The notes under the pieces: generated by a model
Told to the model about the DNA's origin: nothing
Seen by the model: only the letters and a program-made list of their open reading frames with translations
The model's database searches: none
Program-made: the position numbers and the translations under genes
Shown: positions 43,513 to 52,392 of the stretch, piece by piece
Layout of the letters: each line of letters opens with the position of its first letter
How positions within the stretch are numbered: the stretch's first letter is position 1
DNA from: Christensenellaceae bacterium Phil7
Lineage (GTDB): Bacteria > Bacillota > Clostridia > Christensenellales > CAG-138
Length of the DNA: 64,000 bases
Direction: 5' to 3'
NCBI GenBank assembly: GCA_001940845.1
Contig: MSGV01000010.1
Span: forward strand, 148,123 to 212,122

Positions 43513-43629
43513 TCCTCTTACCAAGCGATCGAATCACTCCGGGCGGCGGATGCTCCTATTGCTTTTAATCTCGACGCACATCCATCCGCCGTCATCCAAC
43601 CATCTGACCTCCAACCTCCACCCCGGTCC

Positions 43630-44319
43630 TCAATCCAATAATTCGAGCTTATAACCAACGGACCAGATGGTCGCAAGCCGCCAGGGGTTATCATCCCCAA
43701 GGCGATTCCTGATGCGCCGAACATGCACATCGAGGGTGCGTCCATCCCCGAAATAGTCCTCGCCCCAGACCTCCCTCAGCAGCGTCTCCCGAGTGATCGC
43801 ACGGTTGATATGCGTGCCCATATAGTAGAGAAGCTCTATCTCCCGCGGAGACATCTCCACGAGCTTATCATCCTTATACACATTATAGCTATCGAGATCG
43901 ACCGTTATATTCGAAAACCGAACGAGCTTTTTTTCGGGTGGGGCATTCTTGCTGCCCGCACGGCGGAGCACGGCGCGAATCCTTGCGAACAGCTCCTTGG
44001 AATCGAAGGGCTTCACGATATAATCATCCGCTCCCCCATCGAGCCCGGCTATCCTTTCATCCGTCTCGCCGCGCGCAGTCAGCATGATGACCGGCGTGCG
44101 GCTCCTCCTGCGTATCTTCGAGAGGATCTCCCAGCCATCCATGCCCGGCAGCATGATATCCAGGAGCACCAGATCGGGGCGGGCATCCTCAAAGACGCTC
44201 ATCGCCCGGCTTCCCGATTTGCAGCTCACCACATCATAGCCCTTGCTTCTCAAATACAGAGTTAAAATGTTTACAATATTTTCATCATCATCGATGACGA
44301 GTATGCGTTCATTATCCAT
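43630..44319 (-). CDS. OmpR/PhoB-family response regulator
   Basis: The product is 229 residues. The receiver domain (1-115) has acidic residues VIDDDEN, phospho-Asp in LVLLDIMLPGMDGW, the Thr in IMLTARG and Lys in VKPFDSKEL. The winged-helix effector (about 133-229) has MSPREIELLYYMGTH, WGEDYFGDGRTLDVHVRRIR and a TIWSVGYKLE end. It is the first gene of the regulator-kinase-htrA set; the kinase begins 117 bases later. Confidence 0.95.
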   Translation of the reverse strand: MDNERILVIDDDENIVNILTLYLRSKGYDVVSCKSGSRAMSVFEDARPDLVLLDIMLPGMDGWEILSKIRRRSRTPVIMLTARGETDERIAGLDGGADDYIVKPFDSKELFARIRAVLRRAGSKNAPPEKKLVRFSNITVDLDSYNVYKDDKLVEMSPREIELLYYMGTHINRAITRETLLREVWGEDYFGDGRTLDVHVRRIRNRLGDDNPWRLATIWSVGYKLELLD

Positions 44320-44374
44320 GCTTCACCTTCCTCATGCCCGGGCTCCGGGGATACTGCGCATACCGCCGGAAAGC

Positions 44375-44824
44375 TCAGCTTTGATCCCGATCGTCCGGAA
44401 TGAGCTCGATCCCATTCCGCCTGAGCAATGCTGCGGCAACTCCATCCCCGGCGATGAGCTTCCCGGAAAAGCTTCCATCATAGATGCGTCCAATGCCGCA
44501 GGAGGGGCTCGCGCTCTTCAATACGCATTTGGTTATGCCCGCCTCCCTGATGGCAGCAAGGGCGGCCTCCGCACCGGCGATGAATTGCCCGGTGACATCC
44601 TGCCCATCCCTCGTCAGCACGCGCGCCCTGCCATCGAGCACAGCATCCCCGCTGCCGCCCACAAGCTCCGCCGGCGGACGCGGGGTGCAAAGCCCGCCAA
44701 GGCATTCGGGGCATATTGCTATGGCCTCGCCCCGCTCGAACATTGCGCTCAGCGCCTCATTTTTCTTCATTCCGCCGTCATAGCGGCAGCATATGCCCGC
44801 AAGGCATGCCGATACTGCAATCAT
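44375..44824 (-). CDS. DUF523 family protein
   Basis: The product is 149 residues, beginning MIAVSACLAGICCRYDGGMK. Conserved cysteine motifs CLAGICCRYDG, CPECLGGL and KSASPSCG are typical of DUF523, small cytosolic proteins of unknown function that may bind a metal or Fe-S cluster. The frame extends upstream to 44875 without family-like sequence, so I use the internal ATG. It lies 100 bases after mutS2 on the same strand. Confidence 0.85.
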   Translation of the reverse strand: MIAVSACLAGICCRYDGGMKKNEALSAMFERGEAIAICPECLGGLCTPRPPAELVGGSGDAVLDGRARVLTRDGQDVTGQFIAGAEAALAAIREAGITKCVLKSASPSCGIGRIYDGSFSGKLIAGDGVAAALLRRNGIELIPDDRDQS

Positions 44825-44924
44825 TATAGCACATTTTCTCCGATCAAATGTTAAAAAATTGTGAACTTTTGCCAATTTTGGCTCTTAATTGAAGAGAATT
44901 CATCCATACGCAGTCCGAAATTCA

Positions 44925-47318
44925 TCATTTTATCGTTACCACCGTCACGCCGTAATCACCCTCTCCATAATTTCCATTTCGGAAGGAGCGCACGAGCGAA
45001 TGGTGCTTGAGATAATCCTGAATGCCTGTGCGCAATGCGCCGGTGCCCTTGCCATGGATTATATTGACCTCCGTGAGTCCCTGCTGCCTTGCGGAATAGA
45101 GGTATTTATCGACCAGCGGCTTGGCCTCATCGACGAGCCTGCCGCGGATATCGAGCTCCAGCCCCACCGTTGCGGCAGGATTATATTCGATCTTTTTGCT
45201 CGTGCTCTCTTCACTCTCATCGCGTGCGAGGCGGATATCATCGAGGCGCACATTCAGCTTGATTATGCCGAGCTGTACGCTGACCTCTCCATTCTTATTC
45301 GGCTTCGTGAGCACCGTACCCGTCTTATCAAGGCTCAGCACACGAACCGTCTGCCCGGGAAATACGCTCCTTGGCGCCTTGCCATCGCCTGTACGGAGCA
45401 TCGGCAGATCCTCCGTCAGCTCTCCCTCCTTGCTGCGCAGCTTATCCCGCTCCTGCTGGATGATCCTATCGGCGGCGCGCTGATCTATGTTCTTGATGGA
45501 TCGGATCTCGACTATCAGCCTCTCCATCTCCCGCCTTGCATCGGCAACGATCGCCCTCGCTTCCTCCCTTGCCTTCAGCCGAAGCTCCTGCTTTTCGGTC
45601 TCCAGCTTCTTCCTTTCGGTTTCCAGCTCGGTCTTGAGCCTTTCATGCTCCTGGCGGGCGAGCTCGGCCTGCTGCATCTCCTCCTCGGCACGGATGCGTT
45701 TGCGCTCCGCATCGGCTATGACCGCTTCAAAATCGGTATCCTCCTTCTTGAGATAGCCCCTTGCAGCCTCTATGACTGCATCGCTTATGCCAAGCCTGCG
45801 GCTGATCTCAAAAGCATTGGATTTGCCCGGTATGCCTATGAAGAGCCTATAGGTTGGGCAGAGCTTATCTATATCGAATTCCATGGAAGCATTCTCCATG
45901 CCCTCATGGGTGAGTGCGAATGCCTTGATCTCGCTGTAATGCGTCGTTGCGGCGGTGAAGCAGCCGCGCGAATGCAGCTCCTCCAATATGCTCATCGCCA
46001 GCGCCGCACCCTCCACGGGATCGGTGCCCGCGCCAAGCTCATCTATGAGCACGAGGGAGCGATCATCGGCTGCATCGAGGATGCCGACTATATTCTTCAT
46101 ATGGCTTGAGAATGTGGAGAGGGATTGTTCTATGCTCTGCTCATCGCCGATATCGGCAAAGACGCTCTCAAAGACGGCCAGCTCCGTTCCGACATTTGCC
46201 GGCACGAACATGCCCGCCTGCGCCATGAGGGTGAAGAGCCCGATGGTCTTGAGCGTGACCGTCTTGCCGCCGGTATTGGGGCCTGTGACGATCAGGGTCG
46301 TGAACTCCCTTCCAAGCCAGACATCGATCGGAACGACCCGATAGCCCGGTATGAGCGGATGCCTGCCGCGAACGATGCGGAGCCTGCCCTCGGCATTCAG
46401 CCCCGGCTGCACGGCACGGAGCTCCTTTGCGAGCTTCGCCTTTGCGAAGATGAGATCTATCCTGCCAAGGGTCAGAAGATCGGTATAGATATCGCCTGCG
46501 GAGGGCTTTATCATGGCGGTGAGCTCCGTCAATATCCTTTCGACCTCCGCCTGCTCCTCCATGAGCAGCTTTTTGAATTCATTTCCAAGCTCCACCACGG
46601 AGGTGGGCTCGATGAACAGGGTCTGTCCGCTGCCGGATTGATCGTGGATGAGCCCGGGAATATTCGATCGATATTCCTGTTTCACCGGCACGACAAACCG
46701 CCCATTTCGGATGGTGATTATCGCTTCCTGCAAATATTTGGACATCGTGGAGGATCGGATGATGCTGTTCAGCTTTTCGCGCACTCTTTCATTGGCGATG
46801 CGCTTATTCCGGCGTATTCTCGCAAGCGCGGGCGATGCGCCATCGAAGAGCTCATCCTCATTCAGTATGCAGCGCTGTATCTCCTCCTCGATATATTGAT
46901 GGGATATGAGGCCGGATGCAAGGCTGGCAAGCCCCATCGGCAGCTTTTCCCCACCTTCCCCATTCGCTGTGCCCTCGGGCTCCAAGGTCAGCGAAGCGAG
47001 CTGCTCGCGACAGATTCGGATCGCTTTCAGGCATTTGCCGATATTCAGCAGCTCCTCGCAATTCAGAAACAGGGCGGCATTGAGCCGCTTGAGGCTTGAT
47101 CGCATATCCGGGAAATCATCCACGGGCGAATAGCCCGTTCTCAGAAAATAGCTCTCCGCCTCTGCGGTCAGAGCGAGCTCGGATTTCACATCATCCAGCT
47201 CCTCCATCGGGCGCAGCTCCCCTGCGAGCTCACGGCTTACACAGCAGCCGCAGTGCAGGGCAAGCTTATCAAGCATTTTATCATATTCAAGTGTTTTCAA
47301 TACCTTATCGGTTATCAT
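44925..47318 (-). CDS. mutS2: Endonuclease MutS2 with Smr domain
   Basis: The product is 797 residues. There is a MutS core with Walker A TGPNTGGKTVTLKTIGLF (about 330-350), Walker B VLIDELGAGTDP and TTHYSEIKAFA; a long coiled coil (about 510-620, rich in Glu/Arg/Lys); and a C-terminal Smr nuclease domain (LELDIRGRLVDEA, IIHGKGTGALR). MutS2 acts in suppression of recombination and in rescue of collided ribosomes in Firmicutes. GGAAAGG precedes the ATG. It is directly downstream of the U32 gene. Confidence 0.96.
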   Translation of the reverse strand: MITDKVLKTLEYDKMLDKLALHCGCCVSRELAGELRPMEELDDVKSELALTAEAESYFLRTGYSPVDDFPDMRSSLKRLNAALFLNCEELLNIGKCLKAIRICREQLASLTLEPEGTANGEGGEKLPMGLASLASGLISHQYIEEEIQRCILNEDELFDGASPALARIRRNKRIANERVREKLNSIIRSSTMSKYLQEAIITIRNGRFVVPVKQEYRSNIPGLIHDQSGSGQTLFIEPTSVVELGNEFKKLLMEEQAEVERILTELTAMIKPSAGDIYTDLLTLGRIDLIFAKAKLAKELRAVQPGLNAEGRLRIVRGRHPLIPGYRVVPIDVWLGREFTTLIVTGPNTGGKTVTLKTIGLFTLMAQAGMFVPANVGTELAVFESVFADIGDEQSIEQSLSTFSSHMKNIVGILDAADDRSLVLIDELGAGTDPVEGAALAMSILEELHSRGCFTAATTHYSEIKAFALTHEGMENASMEFDIDKLCPTYRLFIGIPGKSNAFEISRRLGISDAVIEAARGYLKKEDTDFEAVIADAERKRIRAEEEMQQAELARQEHERLKTELETERKKLETEKQELRLKAREEARAIVADARREMERLIVEIRSIKNIDQRAADRIIQQERDKLRSKEGELTEDLPMLRTGDGKAPRSVFPGQTVRVLSLDKTGTVLTKPNKNGEVSVQLGIIKLNVRLDDIRLARDESEESTSKKIEYNPAATVGLELDIRGRLVDEAKPLVDKYLYSARQQGLTEVNIIHGKGTGALRTGIQDYLKHHSLVRSFRNGNYGEGDYGVTVVTIK

Positions 47319-47357
47319 TTATCTTCCTTTCCTTTCGGGCGTCCGGCGGCATTGCCA

Positions 47358-49475
47358 TCAGGTCAGCTTTCGGTTCCAATGCCCCCTTGTGCTTCCTGCA
47401 AGCCTGTTCTTATCCCGGCTTTCTTCCCCGTTTTTTCCCCCACTTGCCGCTCGGAATGCGTTCATGCGCTCTGCAATAGCCCCTGCATCCTCCCCTATGA
47501 AGCTGAGGGCATAGCCCGCGCAGCTGGGGAGCTCATCAAAGATATCCACAAGATCGGTGGTATGGCAATTCAGCATACGGAGCAGGCAGCCTGACCTGAA
47601 GCGTGTATTGATGAGCGGGAACTCCCTCCCGGCCTCATCGGTGATCCTTCCGACGCTTCCTGAGCAATGCTTGCAGCCCATATGCTCCTTCATCGGGCAG
47701 TGCAGGAGCTGCATGAGCGGCACTCTGCCGTGTATTCCGGGGATCAGCACCCCGGCATGGGTTTTGGCGAGCTCCCGAAGCTGCGGTGCGCTGAGCTCCG
47801 GCGATGGCATGATATGGGTGAAGCCGAGCTCCAAAAGCTCATCCGCCGTATGCGCATTGAGCGTATTGAGCCCAATGCCCGCTATCCTTATGGGAAGCGC
47901 CCTTCCGAGCTCCCATTGACCTATATTATTGATCTCCAGCCCGCGGAATACGCCGCTTTCGATAAAGAGGTCGGCTCCGGCATGGGCATCGGCACCCATC
48001 AATACATTCGGCAGTATCAGTATCAGCCCCTCTTCGCTCCGCAATGCGGTTTTCAGCACTTCCAGCTCCCCTGCATTGAAATATATCGGCTCTATACCGA
48101 CCTGCTCCGCACCCGCATCGAAGGCCAGCCTGACCTCGCGCGCAGTCCGTACACGCACATAGCTGCCCAGAGCAGGCTGCTCCGGCAGCGCGGTTCGCAG
48201 CCGAGGATGGGCATATTCGGGCACTTCGTTTCTGATATGCGCCGCTTCGAGCAGCGCAAGGCAGGCAGCTCTGCGCAGTGCATTGAGCTCCGCCGCCGAG
48301 ATATAGCAATCCTCCTCCATATCAATGGCGCAGTCCCGCAGGCTGAAAGGCGTATCGCCGAGCTTACCCAGCCTGTCGGCATAATTGGAGCTCTTCTGAG
48401 GCGTATTTGCGCGCTGAACGATGGCACCGCTGCATTCTGCGGAGCATTCCGGCGCATCGATCAGCGCTGCACCGAGGTATGCGGACTCTCCCACCCTGAG
48501 CTTCAGCTCAAAGCGCAGATCACGCCTTCTGTTTTCGGCCTGAACGCTGCGCTCGGCGGCACGGATGAGCTCACGCCCCGGCTTGCTGCTGCCGACCCTA
48601 TCGGTGCGCACCGAATCACCGCGCAGATGTGCGGTATTGAAATCGCCCCTATTGAATAGCTCAAAAAGCTCCGCCCTCATGCGCCTGCGCTCGGCAGCGG
48701 ATGCTCCATCCAGCGCAGCGCGATAGCAGCGGGTGACGGCCGCAACATACTCCGGCTTTTTCATCCTGCCCTCAAGCTTCACACAGGCGACCCCGGCTCT
48801 TTTCAGCGCATCAAGCTCATCCAGCATACATATATCGTTCGGCGAAAGGCAGAAATCGTTCATTCCGGGCATACCCGATACGCTCGCCCTTTTGCGGCAG
48901 GGCTGTGCGCAGGTGCCCCTATTGCCGCTGCGCTCGCCGGACATGGAGGAATAGAGACAGCTTCCGGAGAAGCTCATGCAGAGCGCACCGTGGGCAAAGG
49001 TCTCTATCTCGATATCGCTGTTTTTCGCAAGATATTCCATCCCTTCGAGGCTCACTTCCCTTGCGAGCACCGCACGGGTGATTCCGATGCGCCTGCAATA
49101 TTCGAGCCCGCCGAGATCATGGATGCCCATCTGGGTGCTCGCATGGAGTTTTAGCTCCGGAAGCTCCTGCCTGAGCAGCCTTGCAAGCCCCAGATCCTGC
49201 ACGAGCACCGCATCGGCGCCGAGGCGGTAAAGCTCCGCCGCAAAATCGACCGCACCGGCAAGCTCCCTGCCGAAGAGCAGGGTATTGACAGTTATATAGC
49301 AGCGCACGCCCCGCTCATGGCAATAATCGACCGCACGGATGAGCTCATCGCCGCTGAAATTATTTGCAAACCGCCTTGCATTGAAGCTGCCGCCGCCGAA
49401 ATAGACGGCATCCGCTCCATTCTGCACTGCGCCTATAAGGCAGGCCATGCTGCCCGCCGGTGAAAGCAATTCCAT
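47358..49475 (-). CDS. Double-domain peptidase U32 family protein
   Basis: The product is 705 residues, starting MELLSPAGSMACLIGAVQNG behind AAGGA. The first 330 residues are the U32 core (DAVYFGGGSFNARRFANNFS, ELKLHASTQMGIHDLGGLEY, and cysteines in GNRGTCAQPCRK). A second barrel-like half follows (about 420-650), containing CPMKEHMGCKHC. Members of this family act in RNA hydroxylation (RlhA on 23S rRNA, TrhP on tRNA) rather than as proven peptidases; the true substrate here is unknown. It lies between zapA and mutS2, an arrangement common in Clostridia. Confidence 0.9.
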   Translation of the reverse strand: MELLSPAGSMACLIGAVQNGADAVYFGGGSFNARRFANNFSGDELIRAVDYCHERGVRCYITVNTLLFGRELAGAVDFAAELYRLGADAVLVQDLGLARLLRQELPELKLHASTQMGIHDLGGLEYCRRIGITRAVLAREVSLEGMEYLAKNSDIEIETFAHGALCMSFSGSCLYSSMSGERSGNRGTCAQPCRKRASVSGMPGMNDFCLSPNDICMLDELDALKRAGVACVKLEGRMKKPEYVAAVTRCYRAALDGASAAERRRMRAELFELFNRGDFNTAHLRGDSVRTDRVGSSKPGRELIRAAERSVQAENRRRDLRFELKLRVGESAYLGAALIDAPECSAECSGAIVQRANTPQKSSNYADRLGKLGDTPFSLRDCAIDMEEDCYISAAELNALRRAACLALLEAAHIRNEVPEYAHPRLRTALPEQPALGSYVRVRTAREVRLAFDAGAEQVGIEPIYFNAGELEVLKTALRSEEGLILILPNVLMGADAHAGADLFIESGVFRGLEINNIGQWELGRALPIRIAGIGLNTLNAHTADELLELGFTHIMPSPELSAPQLRELAKTHAGVLIPGIHGRVPLMQLLHCPMKEHMGCKHCSGSVGRITDEAGREFPLINTRFRSGCLLRMLNCHTTDLVDIFDELPSCAGYALSFIGEDAGAIAERMNAFRAASGGKNGEESRDKNRLAGSTRGHWNRKLT

Positions 49476-49597
49476 TCTTTTCCTTATATCGTACACAAAA
49501 AATAAAGCCTCACCGCATACCGAAAAAGCCGCGATGAGGGCATAGAATACCCGAGGCGATATTTGCTTCGCCGGAGCGAACCCCGGGAGCGAAAACC

Positions 49598-49915
49598 TTA
49601 AACGCCTACAGGCCGTTCGCTTCGGGATGAATGCTCAACGGCCCTCTGACCGGCTATACGAGGCATATCACGAAGCTGCGCAAGCTTCGCATCGATCTGC
49701 TCGGAGCTATTCTTGAGCTGCATATAATCATCCGCCAGATTCAGCATCGCAAGCAGTGCGCAATGATTGAGCCCCAGCCTCGGATAAGCACGGCTGACCT
49801 CCTCGATCCGCTGGTTGACCATCCGCTCAAGCCTCTTAACATAATCATCGCTGCCCGAGCCGGTAACGTAAAAATCCTGCCCTGCGAGGGTGACCTTTGT
49901 CCTTATCTTCTCCAT
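49598..49915 (-). CDS. zapA: Cell division protein ZapA
   Basis: The product is 105 residues, beginning MEKIRTKVTLAGQDFYVTGS. It has the ZapA beta-hairpin head and a helical tail (RLERMVNQRIEEVSRAYPR, LLAMLNLADDYMQLKNSSEQ) that forms coiled-coil dimers. ZapA bundles FtsZ at midcell. It has its own promoter and precedes the U32 gene by about 120 bases. Confidence 0.9.
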   Translation of the reverse strand: MEKIRTKVTLAGQDFYVTGSGSDDYVKRLERMVNQRIEEVSRAYPRLGLNHCALLAMLNLADDYMQLKNSSEQIDAKLAQLRDMPRIAGQRAVEHSSRSERPVGV

Positions 49916-49945
49916 AGCGCACCGTCCATACATTTATTCCGCTAT

Positions 49946-49975
49946 ATTATAACATAAAGCAGCCCTGCATGGCAA
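49946..49975 (-). promoter_or_regulatory. Promoter of zapA
   Basis: TTGCCA (49970-49975), 18 bases, TATAAT (49946-49951). Confidence 0.6.
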
Positions 49976-50207
49976 GCGGCTCAAAGGACATTTCCCAAAT
50001 TTATATGAAATTTTTATATGATCGGCACAGTATGGAATAAATACAATGGCGCCAATTGAAAAGTGACGATAAAGTCTCTGTTCCCGCTTCTTCCATTCAA
50101 AGCCCGCCCCTTTTCAAGGCGGTTCATCGAGCCTTTCACGTTTTCAGCCCATAATCTTCGATCTCAAATTTTCGATGTATGATATGGATTTTTACATTTT
50201 CAACATA

Positions 50208-50255
50208 TAATTTCCCAATTTGCCAGACAGTGTCTGGCAAATTCGATTGACATAT
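50208..50255. repeat. 48-bp direct repeat with perfect palindrome, copy 1
   Basis: It contains AATTTGCCAGACA-G-TGTCTGGCAAATT (50217-50243), a perfect 13+1+13 palindrome, then CGATTGACATAT. The identical 48 bases recur at 51394-51441, so the copies bracket the DUF1016 gene. The surrounding 330 bases (49952-50266) hold no other gene. Confidence 0.92.
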
Positions 50256-50266
50256 CGTATTTTTAT

Positions 50267-51310
50267 TTATTCATCGGAATTACCGTGCCAACGCTCAAGA
50301 ACCGCCTCCAATTGGCGGATGAGCTGCTCCTTATCGGGCATATACAGCACATATTTCGATGCAAATATCTGATTTGACAGCCCGCCGAGGGCATACTGCA
50401 CATCAAAATTGCCCTTATCCGTGCAGAGAATGATGCCTATGGGCGGATTATCATTCTCATCATTGACCTCACTGGCATAATAGTTCAGGTACATATTGAG
50501 CTGACCGACCGCTTCAGGCATCAGCTTTGTGGTTTTCAGCTCAATCAGGACATAGGAGCGCAGTATTTTATTATAGAAAACCATATCCACATAATAATGA
50601 TGGTTGGCAAAGGTCACTCGCTGCTGCGTACCGACGAACATGAAACCGCGCCCCAGCTCCAGAAGGAATTTTTCAATACGCTGTACCAACGCCTGCTCCA
50701 GATCGCTCTCCATGATCGGCTTATCCTCCGGCAGACCAAGAAATTCGAAAACATAGGGATCGCGGATTATATCAGCGGGAGCGGCGATCTCATTTCCCTT
50801 TAAAGCCATTGCCAAAACCTGCTCCCTATTGACATCGCCCTTCGAAAGCAGCAGCCTTTCAAAAAGCGAGCTGGCAATCTGCCGCTTCAATTCACGAACA
50901 GACCAGCGGGAATTGATCGTTTCCTTTTCATAAAAGCTGCGCTTATCGGGATCGGATATGGAAAGAAGCTCGCAATAATGCGACCAGCTCAATCCGGCGG
51001 ATATCGTCTGGCTTTTTTCATAGGATTGATAAAACAGCCGCATATTTTGCAGATTTGATCTTGAAAAGCCCTTCCCAAACTCCCTCGTCAGCTCCCTTGC
51101 CAATTCTCTAAGGGTCTGCCTTCCGTAATCCGCCCGCTCCAATTCGGACTGCTCATGCTCGCAGATGATGCGCCCGATATTCCAATATGTATTCAGCAGT
51201 TCGCTATTGACCTCTCTGGCTACATTGCTGCGTGCCAGCTCCAAAAGACTCCTTATTTGCAGGACGACATCGGATACATCGCCAGTATTCAACATTTTAT
51301 CATCATTCAT
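50267..51310 (-). CDS. DUF1016/YhcG-family PDDEXK nuclease
   Basis: The product is 347 residues. The N-terminal half is the winged-helix DUF1016_N region (LLNTYWNIGRIICEHEQSEL, FGKGFSRSNLQNMRLFYQSY, LSWSHYCELLSISDPDKRSF). The C-terminal half is a PDDEXK nuclease with Asp in HYYVDMVFYN, the ExK pair in VLIELKTTK and Gln in GQLNMYLNYY. Such proteins are frequent in defence islands and mobile regions; the substrate is not established. It stands alone between two identical 48-bp repeats, so it looks like a separately acquired cassette. Confidence 0.88.
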   Translation of the reverse strand: MNDDKMLNTGDVSDVVLQIRSLLELARSNVAREVNSELLNTYWNIGRIICEHEQSELERADYGRQTLRELARELTREFGKGFSRSNLQNMRLFYQSYEKSQTISAGLSWSHYCELLSISDPDKRSFYEKETINSRWSVRELKRQIASSLFERLLLSKGDVNREQVLAMALKGNEIAAPADIIRDPYVFEFLGLPEDKPIMESDLEQALVQRIEKFLLELGRGFMFVGTQQRVTFANHHYYVDMVFYNKILRSYVLIELKTTKLMPEAVGQLNMYLNYYASEVNDENDNPPIGIILCTDKGNFDVQYALGGLSNQIFASKYVLYMPDKEQLIRQLEAVLERWHGNSDE

Positions 51311-51393
51311 ACCCTTTCTCCCTCCATAATTGTATAGTCCTTTCCTGCATTCAATTTTTCAATCACCGCATCACTTTTCAGCACGTCTCATTG

Positions 51394-51441
51394 TAATTTC
51401 CCAATTTGCCAGACAGTGTCTGGCAAATTCGATTGACATAT
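51394..51441. repeat. 48-bp direct repeat with perfect palindrome, copy 2
   Basis: It is base-for-base identical to 50208-50255, located upstream of the DUF1016 gene start. The palindrome AATTTGCCAGACAGTGTCTG continues to its complement. It also holds TTGACATATTG, which could act as a -35. Confidence 0.92.
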
Positions 51442-51486
51442 TGTCACCATTCAATGCCGTTTTCTTGCGCAGTCCTTCGGGGATTT

Positions 51487-52185
51487 TCAGCCCCTGCACC
51501 GCTCATCCCGGATGATGGAAGCGATGAGCCTATCAACCATCTCCAGGCAGATCAGGGCGCAGCGATCGACCTCGCGTGAAAATTCCTCCGCGCCGCCCTC
51601 GATCGCATCCGAGACCGCCTTGATGAGCAGGCAGGGCACGCCGGAGCGGTTACAGGTCAGCACTATCCCTGCGGCCTCCATCTCGCAGATATCGGCGGAA
51701 TATTCCTCATGCAATGCCCGCTTGCGCTCGGCAGAGGCGATGAATTTATCTCCGGAAGCACAGATGACCCGCTTAAGCTCCGGCTCTGCGGCCAGCGCCG
51801 CACGGAGCAGCCCCGCATCGGTGGGGATATATTCGCTTGGATAGCCTGCATACTGCGCTCGCCTGAATGGGGTGAAATCCGATGTATCGAAATCATAATG
51901 CACGACGCTCTCGACTGCGCAGAGCTTTGCGACCTTCATCTCCGCCGTCAATCCGCCCACGACGCCGAAATTCACGATCATATCCACGCCATAGCCGCTG
52001 ATCAGGAGCTGTGCCGCTGCCGCCGCCGCTATCTCCCCCGCACCACAATTCACGATATATAGATCGTACTCGGCATTGCGGATGAAATGGACATCGAAGC
52101 CCCTCTGCTCCAGCCTTTGCAGCGCCGCGCCGTAGCGAGCCTTCACAGCAGCTATCTCCACAGCAACGATCATACCGACCTTCAT
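51487..52185 (-). CDS. 5'-methylthioadenosine/S-adenosylhomocysteine nucleosidase-like protein
   Basis: The product is 232 residues from the ATG at 52185. Motifs of the PNP/UDP phosphorylase fold are present: VNCGAGEIAAAAAAQLLI, MIVNFGVVGGL, and the C-terminal DICEMEAAGIVLTC and AVSDAIEGGAEEF with the catalytic Asp. It would cleave MTA and SAH to adenine and the thioribose or ribosyl-homocysteine product, recycling products of SAM-using reactions. The C-terminal motifs fit best with MTAN. The start is uncertain because no clear Shine-Dalgarno exists. Confidence 0.82.
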   Translation of the reverse strand: MKVGMIVAVEIAAVKARYGAALQRLEQRGFDVHFIRNAEYDLYIVNCGAGEIAAAAAAQLLISGYGVDMIVNFGVVGGLTAEMKVAKLCAVESVVHYDFDTSDFTPFRRAQYAGYPSEYIPTDAGLLRAALAAEPELKRVICASGDKFIASAERKRALHEEYSADICEMEAAGIVLTCNRSGVPCLLIKAVSDAIEGGAEEFSREVDRCALICLEMVDRLIASIIRDERCRG

Positions 52186-52284
52186 TCTCTCTTTCACCCT
52201 TTCTTCCATTCCTTCGTCCGCCCTTCTCTCATATATTTTTCTTTGCGCAAGGTCGGGGAGCAGCAGTGCTTCCCGACCAACCGT

Positions 52285-52350
52285 CTTTTTACTGTTTTTA
52301 CCGGTTTTCGACCTTTTTTACCAGTTTTTCAACCGTTTTTACTGTTTTTT
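52285..52350. other. Phased A-tracts: predicted intrinsically curved DNA
   Basis: On the minus strand seven runs of four to six A begin at intervals of about 10, 11, 10, 11, 9 and 9 bases, separated by CAGT, CGGTTG, CTGGT, GGTCG and CCGGT. Helically phased A-tracts bend DNA. The tract lies between dnaJ and the nucleosidase gene. Confidence 0.65.
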
Positions 52351-52392
52351 CATTCAGCTTTGCTCTTTCTGCGTATTTTTACGCTTTCAGGC

